Shown: positions 23,175 through 32,206, counted from the first letter of the stretch. The stretch: 35,526 nucleotides of DNA from Lachnospiraceae bacterium (GCA_017544405.1 JAFYEE010000057.1:1-35526), one strand, 5' to 3'. Translations and numbers: made by a program. The notes: a model not told the origin generated them from the letters alone.

Positions 23175-23200
23175 GAAAAACTCCCGCGCCGAGGCGCGAA
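23175..23200 (-). terminator. Possible weak hairpin in the ricT leader
   Basis: CGCGC and GCGCG around CTCG (within 23185–23198) form a short GC stem followed on the minus strand by GGAGTTTTTC. It may be a weak attenuator between holB and ricT, or chance. Confidence 0.3.
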
Positions 23201-23229
23201 AATATCCTTTCTCTTCCTTTCTGATCCTG

Positions 23230-24225
23230 TCAGCCCTTCTCCTGCATGGTCGCAAGAAGCAGCTCCATGGTAAGTTCAAAATTCACATATGCCTTCAGTC
23301 TGGCTCTGGCTTTGTTCACCGCTTCGAGCACCTCGTCGAGTCCCTCGTAGCTGCAACGTCCCGCCGCCTTGCGGATGATGGCGATATCTCCGTAATTGAC
23401 CAGGGAATCGGCGTCTCCGGTGGCCTTATACATCAGCACATCCCGGTACCAGACCATGATGATGTCGAGGAATTCCTCCGGGTCCATCTTGTACTGGGCC
23501 ATGCTCTGGATCAGCGCGATCTTCTCCGACATCGGCATGTCATGCTGCTGCCGCAGCAGCGCGGTGGTCACCTTCTGAATGGTCTGGAATTCATCGCTTG
23601 CCACCATCTGAAGCGCTTTGCCGAAATTGCCCTGTGCAAAGGCCGTGCACAGCTTTGCGTGATAGTCCGGCACCTGGCAGTGCTCCATCAGATACTCCCG
23701 GATCTCCGCGTCGGGAACGGGCTTCATGGTCAGCATCTCGCAGCGGCTGCGCACCGTCTGCAGGAAGGTTCCCGCATTGGTGGTGAGCAGCAGGATCACC
23801 ACATAGGAAGGCGGCTCCTCCAGCGTCTTCAGAAGCGCGTTCTGTGCCTGCGTCGTCATCTTCTCCGCCTCGTTGACGATGTAAACCTTGTAAGGCGAGC
23901 TGTAGGGGCGAATGATCGCATCGCTTATGATCTGGTCCCTCACGTCCTCCACACCGATGGAATTCGGATGGGATTCATGTGACAGATAGAGGATATCGGG
24001 ATGGTTCCGGCTCTCCGCCTGCAGACAGGAATGGCATTTCCCGCAGGGTTCGGTGCCCCCCTCCTCACACTGCAGCGTCTGTGCAAAGGCCCGGGCCACA
24101 AATTCCTTCCCGCTAAAACGCTCTCCGCTGATGATGTAGGCATGTCCCACCTTTCCGGAGCGGATCGCACTTTGCAGATGCTCTTTTATCTGTTTTTGTC
24201 CGACAATGTCCTTAAAACCCGGCAT
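23230..24225 (-). CDS. holB: DNA polymerase III delta' subunit
   Basis: The start is MPGFKDIVGQKQ (24225), preceded by GGAGG. The 331-residue protein is the clamp-loader δ' subunit. It has a degenerate P-loop (SGERFSGKEF; Glu in place of Thr/Ser), as in δ' subunits that do not hydrolyse ATP. It also has a zinc module C-x8-C-GK-C-HS-C, VYIVNEAEKMTTQAQNALLKTLEEPP (Walker B-like region), and LLTTNAGTFLQTVRSRCE (a sensor-like region). The gene sits between yaaR and ricT, as in Bacillus. Confidence 0.95.
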   Translation of the reverse strand: MPGFKDIVGQKQIKEHLQSAIRSGKVGHAYIISGERFSGKEFVARAFAQTLQCEEGGTEPCGKCHSCLQAESRNHPDILYLSHESHPNSIGVEDVRDQIISDAIIRPYSSPYKVYIVNEAEKMTTQAQNALLKTLEEPPSYVVILLLTTNAGTFLQTVRSRCEMLTMKPVPDAEIREYLMEHCQVPDYHAKLCTAFAQGNFGKALQMVASDEFQTIQKVTTALLRQQHDMPMSEKIALIQSMAQYKMDPEEFLDIIMVWYRDVLMYKATGDADSLVNYGDIAIIRKAAGRCSYEGLDEVLEAVNKARARLKAYVNFELTMELLLATMQEKG

Positions 24226-24261
24226 ATCCTTGCCTCCATGCACCATGCCTCATCTTCACCG

Positions 24262-24702
24262 TCAGGTGAAGATGTCCAGAAGCAGCCCTTCAATCTCCCC
24301 GATCGCCCGGAGGATCTCCAGGTTGTCCTTCTCATCCTTCATCAGCTCCTGCGCGAGATGGTCGAGATTTTCGTCCACCAGACGCACGATGCCGTACACC
24401 CGGTGCCGCCCTTTCCGGTCCAGGAAATTCTCTCTGGAAAACTCGTGGGAGCGCGTCACCACCTCGTTCAAAAAAGCCTTCACCAGCCCCCGGTAGTGCT
24501 TCATGTCCTTCACATCCCTGCGCTTGCCAAGCTTCCTGCCCTCCTCGGTGATCTCCTCCATGAGCGCATTAAGCCTGGCCTGCAGTTCCGTTTCCTCGAT
24601 ACTGCTGGCCAGCATGAATTTGAAGGTGCCGTCGGTGGGCTGCGCAGCCTTGGGCTGCTCTACCGGTGAAGGCTGCGATATTTGATTGACCTTGATATCC
24701 AT
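24262..24702 (-). CDS. yaaR: YaaR (DUF327) protein
   Basis: This 146-residue helical protein ([48 protein letters not shown] and [42 protein letters not shown]) matches the YaaR family. It is found beside holB in Firmicutes, and no biochemical role is established. The N-terminal 25 residues are Pro/Gln-rich and probably disordered. GGGAGGTGC precedes the ATG. Confidence 0.9.
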   Translation of the reverse strand: MDIKVNQISQPSPVEQPKAAQPTDGTFKFMLASSIEETELQARLNALMEEITEEGRKLGKRRDVKDMKHYRGLVKAFLNEVVTRSHEFSRENFLDRKGRHRVYGIVRLVDENLDHLAQELMKDEKDNLEILRAIGEIEGLLLDIFT

Positions 24703-24734
24703 GCACGCACCTCCCTGTCGATAGTTATACTATT

Positions 24735-25337
24735 TTATTGTACACCATTTTGCACACATTTCACATAGGCAATAATCTCGGAGAGACACAGATCCAGATC
24801 CTCATTCTGTATGACGGTACTGATGCCGGCCTGCCGCACCTTCTCCGGGGCGAAATCCTCGCTGTCCGCCAGGAATCTGCGGCACATTTCCTCGTATTTC
24901 GGATGCTCCTGCTTGCGCTCCCGGTTCAGGGCCCGCTGCAGACGGACGCCGTCATCCACATCGATCAGGATCGAGACCACGCGGTCCGCGCCGTAATAAT
25001 CACGGATCCCGGCATACGCGACAAGCGTTCCGGCGGCGATCAGATAGTCGTTGTGCGCAAGGTCCAGCGCGGCATCGTCCACCGTAAAATACCGCCACAG
25101 TCCGTGAACGGTATGATAGGCGCGCTCCTCCACCACTTTCCCGGCCGCTTTCAGGCGAAGATACCCGTCCTCATCGGTGAAATGGTACTCCGTTCCCTCC
25201 TTCTCGCCGGCCCGGATCGGGCGCGTCGTGTAGGTCACGATTGGGTGTAGTCCGAGCTCCTCCCGGGCCAGAAGCCGCTTGTAAATGGTATCCTTGCCGG
25301 TGGAACTCTTCCCCAGCAGACAGATGATTTTTCCCAT
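24735..25337 (-). CDS. Guanylate-kinase-like protein
   Basis: This 200-residue protein has a P-loop of LLGKSSTGKDTIYKRLL, in which Asp follows the Lys where Thr/Ser is usual, then TYTTRPIRAGEKEGTEYHF (the TTR-P guanylate-binding strand) and EERAYHTVHGLWRYFT. This is the layout of guanylate kinases, but the altered P-loop makes activity uncertain. GAGGAGCG precedes the ATG. In Bacillus this position beside yaaO holds tmk, so a GMP-kinase-like gene has apparently replaced it here. Its substrate is unproven. Confidence 0.85.
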   Translation of the reverse strand: MGKIICLLGKSSTGKDTIYKRLLAREELGLHPIVTYTTRPIRAGEKEGTEYHFTDEDGYLRLKAAGKVVEERAYHTVHGLWRYFTVDDAALDLAHNDYLIAAGTLVAYAGIRDYYGADRVVSILIDVDDGVRLQRALNRERKQEHPKYEEMCRRFLADSEDFAPEKVRQAGISTVIQNEDLDLCLSEIIAYVKCVQNGVQ

Positions 25338-25356
25338 AATACGCTCCTCAATTTAT

Positions 25357-26778
25357 TTATGCGCGCAGGACGCTGACCAGCGGGTCCTTGGCACTCCCGC
25401 CGAGGCCGTGTACCTCATACCCCGCGGCAAGACAGCGCTCCACGGTGCGGATCTGCGCTTCTCCAACCCGCTCTCCGGGCACAAGGATCGGCGTTCCGGG
25501 CGGATACAGATACAAAAAGCTCCCGCTGATCTTCCCGGACGCTTCCGCCAGCGGCGACTCCTGCATCTGCGCATCCCAGGCCTCGCGGATCGTGCAGACC
25601 GCTTCCGGCGCCGGCGCGCACGTTGCAAGAGGTCCCGCGTCCGTGTCTTTTTCTTTATTTTCCGACAGTTTGCCATCCACTGCAAGGATTGCTTTTTTCA
25701 GCCTCTGAAAATCCTCCGCATCATCCGCCACGGTCAGCATCGCAAGCACCAGGGTCGGCATGCTCATCTCCGTCTCGATGCCGTACTCCCGGCGCAGGAT
25801 CCGTGCCAGCTCCCGCCCGGTAACGCCGCTCCCCGCACAGGAGATCACGAGCTTTCCGGGATCCTGGCGCCCTTCCGCAAAGGGGACAAAGCGAAGCGTA
25901 CGGCATTCCCGCTGCAGATCCCCGAGCAGCGAAAGATACCGCTCCTTCAGGTCCTCAAGCAGCCGTGCGCCCTCCGTCTCCATGACATGCAGCGCATTGT
26001 CGATCCCCGCCATCAGCGGATAAGAGGGGCTGCTCGTCTCGTAGATGCGCAGGAATCTGCGCAGCTTCTCTGCGTCCACCCGGTCCGAATTGCGGTGCAG
26101 GAGCGCGGTCTGCGTCGGCGCCGGAAGGGTCTTGTGTGTGCTCTGGATCACGAGGTCCGCCCCCGCCTCACAGGCGCTCTCCGGGAAGCTTTTGCTCCAT
26201 CCGAGGTGCGCCCCGTGCGCTTCGTCGACGATCAGCGGGAGACCGTGCGCGTGTGCCAGCTGCGCGAGCTCACGGACTTTGGCGATCCTGCCCTCATAGG
26301 TCGGGCTGGTGATCAGAACGGCTTTCGCCTGCGGGCAGCGCTCCAGGGCTTCCGCCAGCTCTTCCGGCTCCGGGGGCTCGGTCAGGTCCGCCGCTTCACA
26401 GGGGCGTCCGTACAGGTACTCCGCTTTCAGACCGCGCAGATAGATCGCATGGTATACCGACTTGTGGGAGGCGCGCGCGCAGAGCAGCGTGCCGCCCTCG
26501 GGAACCGCCGCGCTTACGGCTGCGAGGATCCCGACGGTGCTTCCGTTTACCAGAAAATACGTCTCGCGGGCATGGCAAAGCCCGGCCGCGCGCTCCATGG
26601 CGGCCTTCAGGATGCCCTGCGGATCGTGGAGATTGTCCGTACCCTCCACCTCCGTGACGTCCAATGCCACAAAATCCTCCGGCAAAAAGCCGAAGGATTT
26701 TCGCTTGTGACCCGGCATATGGCAGGGCAAAATATTCTGATCGCTATAGGAGACCAGCTCCTCGTACAAGGTTTTCAT
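25357..26778 (-). CDS. Orn/Lys/Arg decarboxylase (YaaO-like, PLP-dependent)
   Basis: This 473-residue fold-type I PLP enzyme has CHMPGHKRKS near the N-terminus, GTDNLHDPQG, FLVNGSTVGI (cofactor phosphate region), IVDEAHGAHLGW (Asp binds the pyridine N), and STHKTLPAPTQTA with the Schiff-base Lys. The C-terminal lobe contains SFLYLYPPGTPILVPGE. These enzymes decarboxylate arginine, lysine or ornithine for polyamine production; which one cannot be told. Its ATG immediately precedes the sufU stop in the run (TAA ATG adjacency), so it is co-transcribed with suf. A short Ala/Glu-rich insert near residue 390 is unusual but in frame. Confidence 0.92.
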   Translation of the reverse strand: MKTLYEELVSYSDQNILPCHMPGHKRKSFGFLPEDFVALDVTEVEGTDNLHDPQGILKAAMERAAGLCHARETYFLVNGSTVGILAAVSAAVPEGGTLLCARASHKSVYHAIYLRGLKAEYLYGRPCEAADLTEPPEPEELAEALERCPQAKAVLITSPTYEGRIAKVRELAQLAHAHGLPLIVDEAHGAHLGWSKSFPESACEAGADLVIQSTHKTLPAPTQTALLHRNSDRVDAEKLRRFLRIYETSSPSYPLMAGIDNALHVMETEGARLLEDLKERYLSLLGDLQRECRTLRFVPFAEGRQDPGKLVISCAGSGVTGRELARILRREYGIETEMSMPTLVLAMLTVADDAEDFQRLKKAILAVDGKLSENKEKDTDAGPLATCAPAPEAVCTIREAWDAQMQESPLAEASGKISGSFLYLYPPGTPILVPGERVGEAQIRTVERCLAAGYEVHGLGGSAKDPLVSVLRA

Positions 26779-27204
26779 TTACGCCTTTCCCAGTGCCTCA
26801 TCCAGTGTGTGCCAGCCCAGAACCGCGCATTTTACGCGGGCAGGCATGTGGGAGATGTCTTCCAGCGCGCCTGCTTCCTCCAGGCGCTCCAGCTCCTCCG
26901 GCGTCGCCTGTCCCTGGATCATGCGCAGGAAGATCCCGGAGAGCTCGCGCGCTTCCTCGACCGTCTTGCCGATGACCATGTCCAGCATGATATCCGCGGA
27001 CGCCTGCGAGATGGCGCAGCCTTCCCCGACGAAGGAACCGTCCCGGATGACCCCGTCCTCCACCTTGAGCTGCAGGCTGATCTCGTCCCCGCAGGACGGA
27101 TTGACTCCTTCCATCACCAGGTCCGGACACTCGAGCGCATGCTTGTGCAGCGGGTGCATGTTGTGATCGGTCAGCACCTCATTGTAAAAAGTCTTATCCG
27201 CCAT
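26779..27204 (-). CDS. sufU: Fe–S assembly scaffold/sulfur-transfer protein SufU
   Basis: This 141-residue protein has the three metal/sulfur-accepting Cys of SufU: C38 in NPSCGD (with D40), C63 in GEGCAISQASADIM, and C126 in RVKCAVLGW. SufU is a zinc protein that accepts sulfur from SufS and passes it to the SufBCD scaffold. It overlaps sufS by 11 bases, so translation is coupled. Confidence 0.96.
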   Translation of the reverse strand: MADKTFYNEVLTDHNMHPLHKHALECPDLVMEGVNPSCGDEISLQLKVEDGVIRDGSFVGEGCAISQASADIMLDMVIGKTVEEARELSGIFLRMIQGQATPEELERLEEAGALEDISHMPARVKCAVLGWHTLDEALGKA

Positions 27205-28423
27205 ATCCCATCAATCCTCTGATCTTTCCCACGGAGGCGAGGAATTTCTCCACTTCCTCCTCCGTATTGTAAAACGCGAAGCTGGCCCTGCACGTGGAAT
27301 TGACGCCCAGATAGTCCATCAGTGGCTGCGCGCAGTGATGTCCGGCGCGGATCGCGATCCCGTCACGATCCAGGATCGATGCCACATCGTGGGGATGCAC
27401 ATCCTCCACCATGAAGGTCACGATCCCCATATGATCCTCGGGACGCGCGGAACCGATGATGCGGATCCCGGGGATCTGCTTCAGCCCTTCCATCGCGAGG
27501 CAGGTCAGACGCTGCTCCTGCGCTTCGATCCGGTCAAACCCGATCTCCTGCAGGTAACGGATCGCTGCCGCCAGTCCGGCCGCGCCACCCGCATTCACCG
27601 TACCGGCTTCAAATTTGTGCGGTACCTGAGCATATTTTACCCTGTCCCAGTGTACAATTTCAATCATTTCTCCGCCGGTCAGAAACGGCGGCATCGCATC
27701 GAGCAGTTCCTTGCGGCCGTAGAGCGCGCCGATCCCCATGGGAGCGAGCATCTTGTGCCCGGAAAAGGCGAGGAAATCCACGCCCAGATCCTGCACATCC
27801 ACCGCCATATGCGGGACACTCTGCGCGCCGTCCGCCATCAGCAGGGCGCCGGCTTCGTGTGCGACCTTCGCCAGCTTTTTCAGATCATTCTTGCGCCCCA
27901 TGACATTGGACACCTGCGTGACCGCCACCAGCTTCGTCTGCGGCGTCAGAACGCTGCGCAGAAGCTCTTCCGTGATCTCGCCCTCCGGCGTGCAGGGAAT
28001 CTGTACGATCTCCGCGCCGGTCCGCTCCGCCACCGCCTTCCAGGGCAGGAAATTGCTGTGATGCTCCAGAACGGAGACCAGCACACGGTCCCCGGGATGC
28101 AGATTGGCGCCGCCCCAGCTGTAGGCCACCAGATTCAGACTCTCCGTCGCATTCCGGGTAAAAACGATCTCCTCCGGCTGTGCGGCATGGATAAATTCTG
28201 CCGTCAGCGCGCGCGCGTCCTCATAGACCTGTGTCGCCACGGCGCTCAGCTCGTACACGCCGCGGAGCGGATTCGCGTTTTCCGCCTCATAGTAGCGGCG
28301 CACGGCCTCCAGCACCTGCCTGGGCTTCTGGGTGGTGGCTGCATTGTCCAGGTACGCAAGGTCCCACTCCGCAAGGAGCGGGAAATCCTCCCGGTATTTT
28401 CTCAAATCACTCTGCTTGTCCAT
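27194..28423 (-). CDS. sufS: Cysteine desulfurase SufS
   Basis: The start is MDKQSDLRKY (28423), with GAGGAGTTTT before the ATG, and the product is 409 residues. It is a PLP enzyme releasing sulfur from cysteine. Visible motifs are YLDNAATTQKP, NATESLNLVA, LEHHSN, DGAQSVPHM, FSGHKMLAPMGIGALYG (Schiff-base Lys), and IAIRAGHHCAQP with the active-site Cys. The length and motifs are typical for the SufS group. It partners SufU, encoded next. Confidence 0.97.
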   Translation of the reverse strand: MDKQSDLRKYREDFPLLAEWDLAYLDNAATTQKPRQVLEAVRRYYEAENANPLRGVYELSAVATQVYEDARALTAEFIHAAQPEEIVFTRNATESLNLVAYSWGGANLHPGDRVLVSVLEHHSNFLPWKAVAERTGAEIVQIPCTPEGEITEELLRSVLTPQTKLVAVTQVSNVMGRKNDLKKLAKVAHEAGALLMADGAQSVPHMAVDVQDLGVDFLAFSGHKMLAPMGIGALYGRKELLDAMPPFLTGGEMIEIVHWDRVKYAQVPHKFEAGTVNAGGAAGLAAAIRYLQEIGFDRIEAQEQRLTCLAMEGLKQIPGIRIIGSARPEDHMGIVTFMVEDVHPHDVASILDRDGIAIRAGHHCAQPLMDYLGVNSTCRASFAFYNTEEEVEKFLASVGKIRGLMGYGG

Positions 28424-29474
28424 AAAACTCCTCAATCGCTTTCTGTGTCATTTCCTTCAGCTCGGGCGAAACCACATGCGCCAGCGCTCCGTCGAGCTTG
28501 GCCTTTGCCAGCATGGCATAGGCGTTCTCCTTGGAGATCCCTCTGGAGGTGAGATAGAACAGAACCTCCTCGTCCGCCTTGCCGATGGTCGCGCCGTGGC
28601 TTCCCGCCACATCTTCCTCACCGCAGAGGATCAGGGGAATCGTCTGATTGACGACCGCGTCATTCATGAGGAGCACTTCCTCTTTTTCGGCGCCCGTCGC
28701 GGTCTTGCCGCCCTTGATAAAGTCGAGCGTTCCGCGGAAAAGCTTGCGGGAACGGTCACTGAGCGCGCCTGCTGCCAGGATCAGACTGTCGCTTCGGCGC
28801 CCGTGGTGGCGTGCCACATAGTTCATATCCAGACTCTGTTCCTCCTTCAGATGATACCCGATGTAGGTCTTGCAGCTGCTTTCATCGCCCAGCAGATCGG
28901 TCTCATATCCGGACCAGGTGCGGTTCCCTCCGAGGAAAAGCTGCACCAGCTCGAAACGGGCCCCCTCCTCGCAGCGCGCGCCGATATCACTTAGCACATC
29001 CACGCCCCGGCCGGTATGCCCGATCTGGACCAGGCGCAGCGTGGAATGTTTCGCCAGATAGGCCTTCGTCTGCAGGATGGCAAGTCCCTGCGCCCCCTCC
29101 TCGCTTCCGAGATCCAGATAGACGGTCATCTCCGTATCTTCCGGCGTCTCGAGGAAAATGCGGTTCATCGTCTGTCTGCTGCCCGCATGGCGCAGGGTCA
29201 GGATCGCAGGCTCCTGCGGTTCCTTTCCGGTGCCCTTCAGGAAGAAAACGTCCGGACCCGCCTCCTCGGCGAGCCGGTCCACAGCACTGCCGGCCCCGCC
29301 CGGGATGCTTTCCATTCTGGCTGCGGTCGCCGGATCCGGCGCGGTCTGCGGCAGGTTTGTCTCTATGGCAAGGCTCCCTTCCGGGGATACCCCCGAAAGC
29401 GTCGCCTCATTCATTTTCAGTCGGTTCCACGTCCGCATGGGAAGCGGATTGATGATCATGTCCTGTTTACTCAT
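28407..29474 (-). CDS. sufD: SufD Fe–S assembly scaffold subunit
   Basis: The conserved part is the SufB/SufD β-helix core (QTMNRIFLETPEDTEMTVYLDLGSEE..., HHGRRSDSLILAAGALSDRSRKLFRGTLDFIKGGKTATGAEKEEVLLMNDAVVNQTIPLILCGEEDVAGSHGATIG). GSHGATIG is the expected SufD C-terminal motif. The start is uncertain: ATG at 29474 (MSKQDMIINPLP, GGAG 12 bases before) or GTG at 29483 with GGAG too near. It overlaps sufS by 17 bases. Confidence 0.93.
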   Translation of the reverse strand: MSKQDMIINPLPMRTWNRLKMNEATLSGVSPEGSLAIETNLPQTAPDPATAARMESIPGGAGSAVDRLAEEAGPDVFFLKGTGKEPQEPAILTLRHAGSRQTMNRIFLETPEDTEMTVYLDLGSEEGAQGLAILQTKAYLAKHSTLRLVQIGHTGRGVDVLSDIGARCEEGARFELVQLFLGGNRTWSGYETDLLGDESSCKTYIGYHLKEEQSLDMNYVARHHGRRSDSLILAAGALSDRSRKLFRGTLDFIKGGKTATGAEKEEVLLMNDAVVNQTIPLILCGEEDVAGSHGATIGKADEEVLFYLTSRGISKENAYAMLAKAKLDGALAHVVSPELKEMTQKAIEEFYGQAE

Positions 29475-29495
29475 GTTTTCCACTTTCTCCGGATT

Positions 29496-30902
29496 TTATC
29501 CGATGCTGCCCACCATCTCCAGGCGGATCAGATTGTTCATCTCCACGGCATACTCCAGCGGCAATTCCTTAGATACCTGATCCGCAAAGCCGCTGACGAT
29601 CAGCGCCTTCGCCTCCGTTTCGGCCAGGCCGCGCGACATCAGGTAATAGACCGCCTCATCGCTGATGCGGCCGATGCTGGCCTCATGACCGATGTCCGCA
29701 TCGTCGGTGCGGATATCCATCGCCGGGATCGTATCCGAGCGGGAGATATCATCGATCATCAGGGATTCGCAGGAAACGCTGGACTTGCTGCCCTTCGCCG
29801 TCGGGTTTACCACAATGGAGCTGCGGGTCGTCGCGCATCCGCCGCTCTTGGAGATCGAGCGGGTGTTGACGAAGGAGCTCGTGTTCGGTCCGTTGTGCAC
29901 CACCTTCAGGCCGGTGTCCAGGGTCTGGCCCTCTCCGGCAAAGGTGATTCCGGTAAACTCGGTATGAGAACCCGCGCCGTTTAAGATCGTCATCGGGTAC
30001 AGGTAGGACACATGGGATCCGAAGGAGCCGGAGACCCATTCCATCGTCCCGCCCTCCTCGACGATGGCGCGTTTCGTGTTGAGATTGTACATGTTCTTGG
30101 ACCAGTTCTCGATCGTGGAGTAGCGGAGCTTTGCGCCCTTGCGCACATAGAGCTCCATACATCCCGCGTGCAGATTGGCCACATTGTACTTCGGTGCGGA
30201 GCAGCCCTCGATAAAGTGAAGGTCCGCGCCCTCATCCACGATGATCAGCGTGTGCTCAAACTGTCCTGCGCCGCGCGCATTCAGGCGGAAATACGACTGA
30301 AGCGGGATGGATACCTTCACCCCGGGCGGTACATAGACAAAGGATCCGCCGGACCAGACCGCGCCGTGCAGCGCTGCGAATTTGTGGTCGGTGGGAGGCA
30401 CCAGCTTCATGAAATGCTCCCGCACCATGTCCGCATATTCACCGACGAGCGCGCTTTCAAAGTCCGTGTAAATAACGCCCTGGTCCTCTACTTCCTTGCG
30501 GACATTGTGGTACACCAGCTCGGAATCGTACTGCGCACCGACTCCGGCGAGGCTCTCCCGCTCCGCCTTGGGGATGCCCAGGCGCTCAAAGGTCTCCTTG
30601 ATATCCTCCGGGACTTCCTCCCAGGTCCCCTTCATGCTGGTATTGGCACGGACGTAGGTTGCGATATTGTCCATGTTCAGGCCATCGATCGAAGGCCCCC
30701 AGTCCGGCACCTGCAGCTCATTGTAGATCTCCAGGGATTTTAACCGGAATTCCAGCATCCACGCGGGATCATGCTTCTCCTCGGAGATCTTGCGTACGAT
30801 CTCCTCGGTCAGCCCCTGCCGGATGCGATATGCATCTTTCTCCGTATCTTTGATGTCATAAACGCTGCGGTTTATGTCATCCACAAAGGTTTTTTCTTTC
30901 AT
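29496..30902 (-). CDS. sufB: SufB Fe–S assembly scaffold subunit
   Basis: The start is MKEKTFVDDINRSVYD (30902), where CGGAG lies 7 bases before the ATG. At 468 residues it is the normal SufB length. Signatures are ISEEKHDPAWMLEFRLKSLEIYNEL, FRLNARGAGQFEHTLIIVDEGADLHFIEGCSAPKYNVANLHAGCMELYVRKGA, and DIRTDDADIGHEASIGRISDEAVYYLMSRGL. It forms the SufBCD scaffold where clusters are built. Only four bases separate it from sufC. Confidence 0.97.
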   Translation of the reverse strand: MKEKTFVDDINRSVYDIKDTEKDAYRIRQGLTEEIVRKISEEKHDPAWMLEFRLKSLEIYNELQVPDWGPSIDGLNMDNIATYVRANTSMKGTWEEVPEDIKETFERLGIPKAERESLAGVGAQYDSELVYHNVRKEVEDQGVIYTDFESALVGEYADMVREHFMKLVPPTDHKFAALHGAVWSGGSFVYVPPGVKVSIPLQSYFRLNARGAGQFEHTLIIVDEGADLHFIEGCSAPKYNVANLHAGCMELYVRKGAKLRYSTIENWSKNMYNLNTKRAIVEEGGTMEWVSGSFGSHVSYLYPMTILNGAGSHTEFTGITFAGEGQTLDTGLKVVHNGPNTSSFVNTRSISKSGGCATTRSSIVVNPTAKGSKSSVSCESLMIDDISRSDTIPAMDIRTDDADIGHEASIGRISDEAVYYLMSRGLAETEAKALIVSGFADQVSKELPLEYAVEMNNLIRLEMVGSIG

Positions 30903-30906
30903 TCTC

Positions 30907-31659
30907 TTACTCCGCTCTCGTAAACTGCTCAAATCCGTCCGCGTTGATGCGATCGATCAGAGACGCGTCGCCGGTCGCCACCAGCCGGCCGCCGACGAGC
31001 ACATGCGTGTAATCCACGTGGAGCGATTCCAGGATCCGCGTGCTGTGCGTGATGATCAAAAGCGCGCCGTTCTGATTCTTTTGATACTCTTCCACGCCGG
31101 TGGACACCGTCTTGACCGCATCCACATCGAGCCCGGAATCCGTCTCGTCGAGAATGGCCAGTGTAGGGTGCAGCATCAGCATCTGGAGGATCTCCGCCTT
31201 CTTCTTCTCTCCGCCGGAAAAGCCGACGTTCAGATCACGGTCGAGATATTCCGGATTCATCTGCAGGACTTCCATCTGACGCGCCGCTTCCTTTTTGAAG
31301 TTCCACAGGGAGAGCTTCGTCCCACAGGCTTCCATGGCGCTGCGGATGAAATTGCTCAGCGTTACGCCGGGGACTTCGATCGGGTTCTGGAACGACAGAA
31401 ACAGTCCCGCTGCCGCGCGTTCATTCGTTGCCATCTCCAGGAGATCGCTGCCGAGAAAGGCTGCGCTCCCTTCGGTGACCTCATACTTCGGATTGCCCAT
31501 CAGCGCGTTGCCGAGGGTGGACTTGCCCGCGCCGTTGGGTCCCATGAGCACATGGGTCTCGCCTTCGCGGATCACGAGATCCAGGCCGTGCAGGATTTCC
31601 TTGCCATCGACGCCCACCTTCAGGCCCTGAACCGATAAAATCTCTTTCTTGTCTGCCAT
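30907..31659 (-). CDS. sufC: SufC ATPase
   Basis: This 250-residue ABC-type ATPase has Walker A GPNGAGKST, the signature GFSGGEKKKAEILQMLML, Walker B LAILDETDSGLDVDA, and the switch His in ITHSTR. It hydrolyses ATP to drive SufBCD cluster assembly. It is the first gene of the suf operon, following the promoter at 31735–31763. Confidence 0.97.
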   Translation of the reverse strand: MADKKEILSVQGLKVGVDGKEILHGLDLVIREGETHVLMGPNGAGKSTLGNALMGNPKYEVTEGSAAFLGSDLLEMATNERAAAGLFLSFQNPIEVPGVTLSNFIRSAMEACGTKLSLWNFKKEAARQMEVLQMNPEYLDRDLNVGFSGGEKKKAEILQMLMLHPTLAILDETDSGLDVDAVKTVSTGVEEYQKNQNGALLIITHSTRILESLHVDYTHVLVGGRLVATGDASLIDRINADGFEQFTRAE

Positions 31660-31703
31660 ATCCTTTGTTTCCTTCCTCTTTGTCTCGTCACAGATCTATA
31701 TGC

Positions 31704-31763
31704 AAAGGGAATACTCCCTTTTGATAACTCGTTTATTTTATCTTTGATGCAAGCGATTTTCAA
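31704..31763 (-). promoter_or_regulatory. suf operon promoter and leader inverted repeat
   Basis: On the minus strand TTGAAA (31758–31763), 17 bp, TAAAAT (31735–31740) is a near-consensus promoter, with a start near 31728. In the leader a perfect 7-bp inverted repeat, AAAGGGA (31704–31710) and TCCCTTT (31715–31721), could be a 5' hairpin or an operator. No regulator gene (SufR/IscR type) is present in the window. Confidence 0.7.
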
Positions 31764-31834
31764 GGTCTTTTCTCAAATATGAGTGGTTATTGATATTAAG
31801 TTTCAATTAGCGCCGGGGCCGGTCCCTTTTCTTA

Positions 31835-31884
31835 AAAAAGCCTAAAGTAAGGGCACGGTCAGAAGGGTTCCAACCGTGCCCTTA
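31835..31884 (-). terminator. Terminator of the TSCPD-domain gene
   Basis: TAAGGGCACGGT (31848–31859) pairs perfectly with ACCGTGCCCTTA (31873–31884). On the minus strand a T-run (TTTTTT, at about 31834–31839) follows after a short gap. It separates the TSCPD gene from the suf promoter. Confidence 0.7.
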
Positions 31885-31948
31885 TTGAGAAACGCTTCCG
31901 GTTTCATGGCGCATTCCCAAGCTGTCTCCCGATCCTCAAAACCGGGAC

Positions 31949-32206
31949 TTATGCCTTCTGCAGCAGATACGCATCGATCGCCTGCGCAAACTGATCCGCG
32001 CAGGAGGTTCCCCTCATCTTGCAGTCATTTCCCCTTAGGATATCGGCAATCTCCGCCGCATCGTGCCCCTCGACCAGACGCCCGATCGCTTTCAGGTTGC
32101 CGTTGCATCCCCCCGTAAAACGCACATTGTGGAGCTTTCCCTCCTCCACATCAAAATCAAGCTTCACAGAGCAGACACCCTTCGGCTCAAAACTCACATG
32201 ATCCAT
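31949..32206 (-). CDS. TSCPD-domain protein (TIGR03905-like)
   Basis: The start is MDHVSFEPKGVCSVKLDF (32206), with AAGGATG before the ATG, and the product has 85 residues. The sequence GVCSVKLDF..., VRFTGGCNGNLKAIGRLVEGHDAAEIADILRGNDCKMRGTSCADQFAQAIDAYL has the TSCPD-type Cys/Gly pattern (CNGNLKAIG and GTSCADQ), known from a family of small clostridial proteins of unknown function. The same motif occurs at the C-terminus of some ribonucleotide reductases. It likely binds metal through Cys. It is a single gene with its own terminator. Confidence 0.88.
   Translation of the reverse strand: MDHVSFEPKGVCSVKLDFDVEEGKLHNVRFTGGCNGNLKAIGRLVEGHDAAEIADILRGNDCKMRGTSCADQFAQAIDAYLLQKA

Noticed and set aside
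25285..27222. 645-residue plus-strand ORF across yaaO, the guanylate-kinase-like gene and sufU
   Set aside because: It runs opposite well-identified genes and has no start site, motif or signal of its own.
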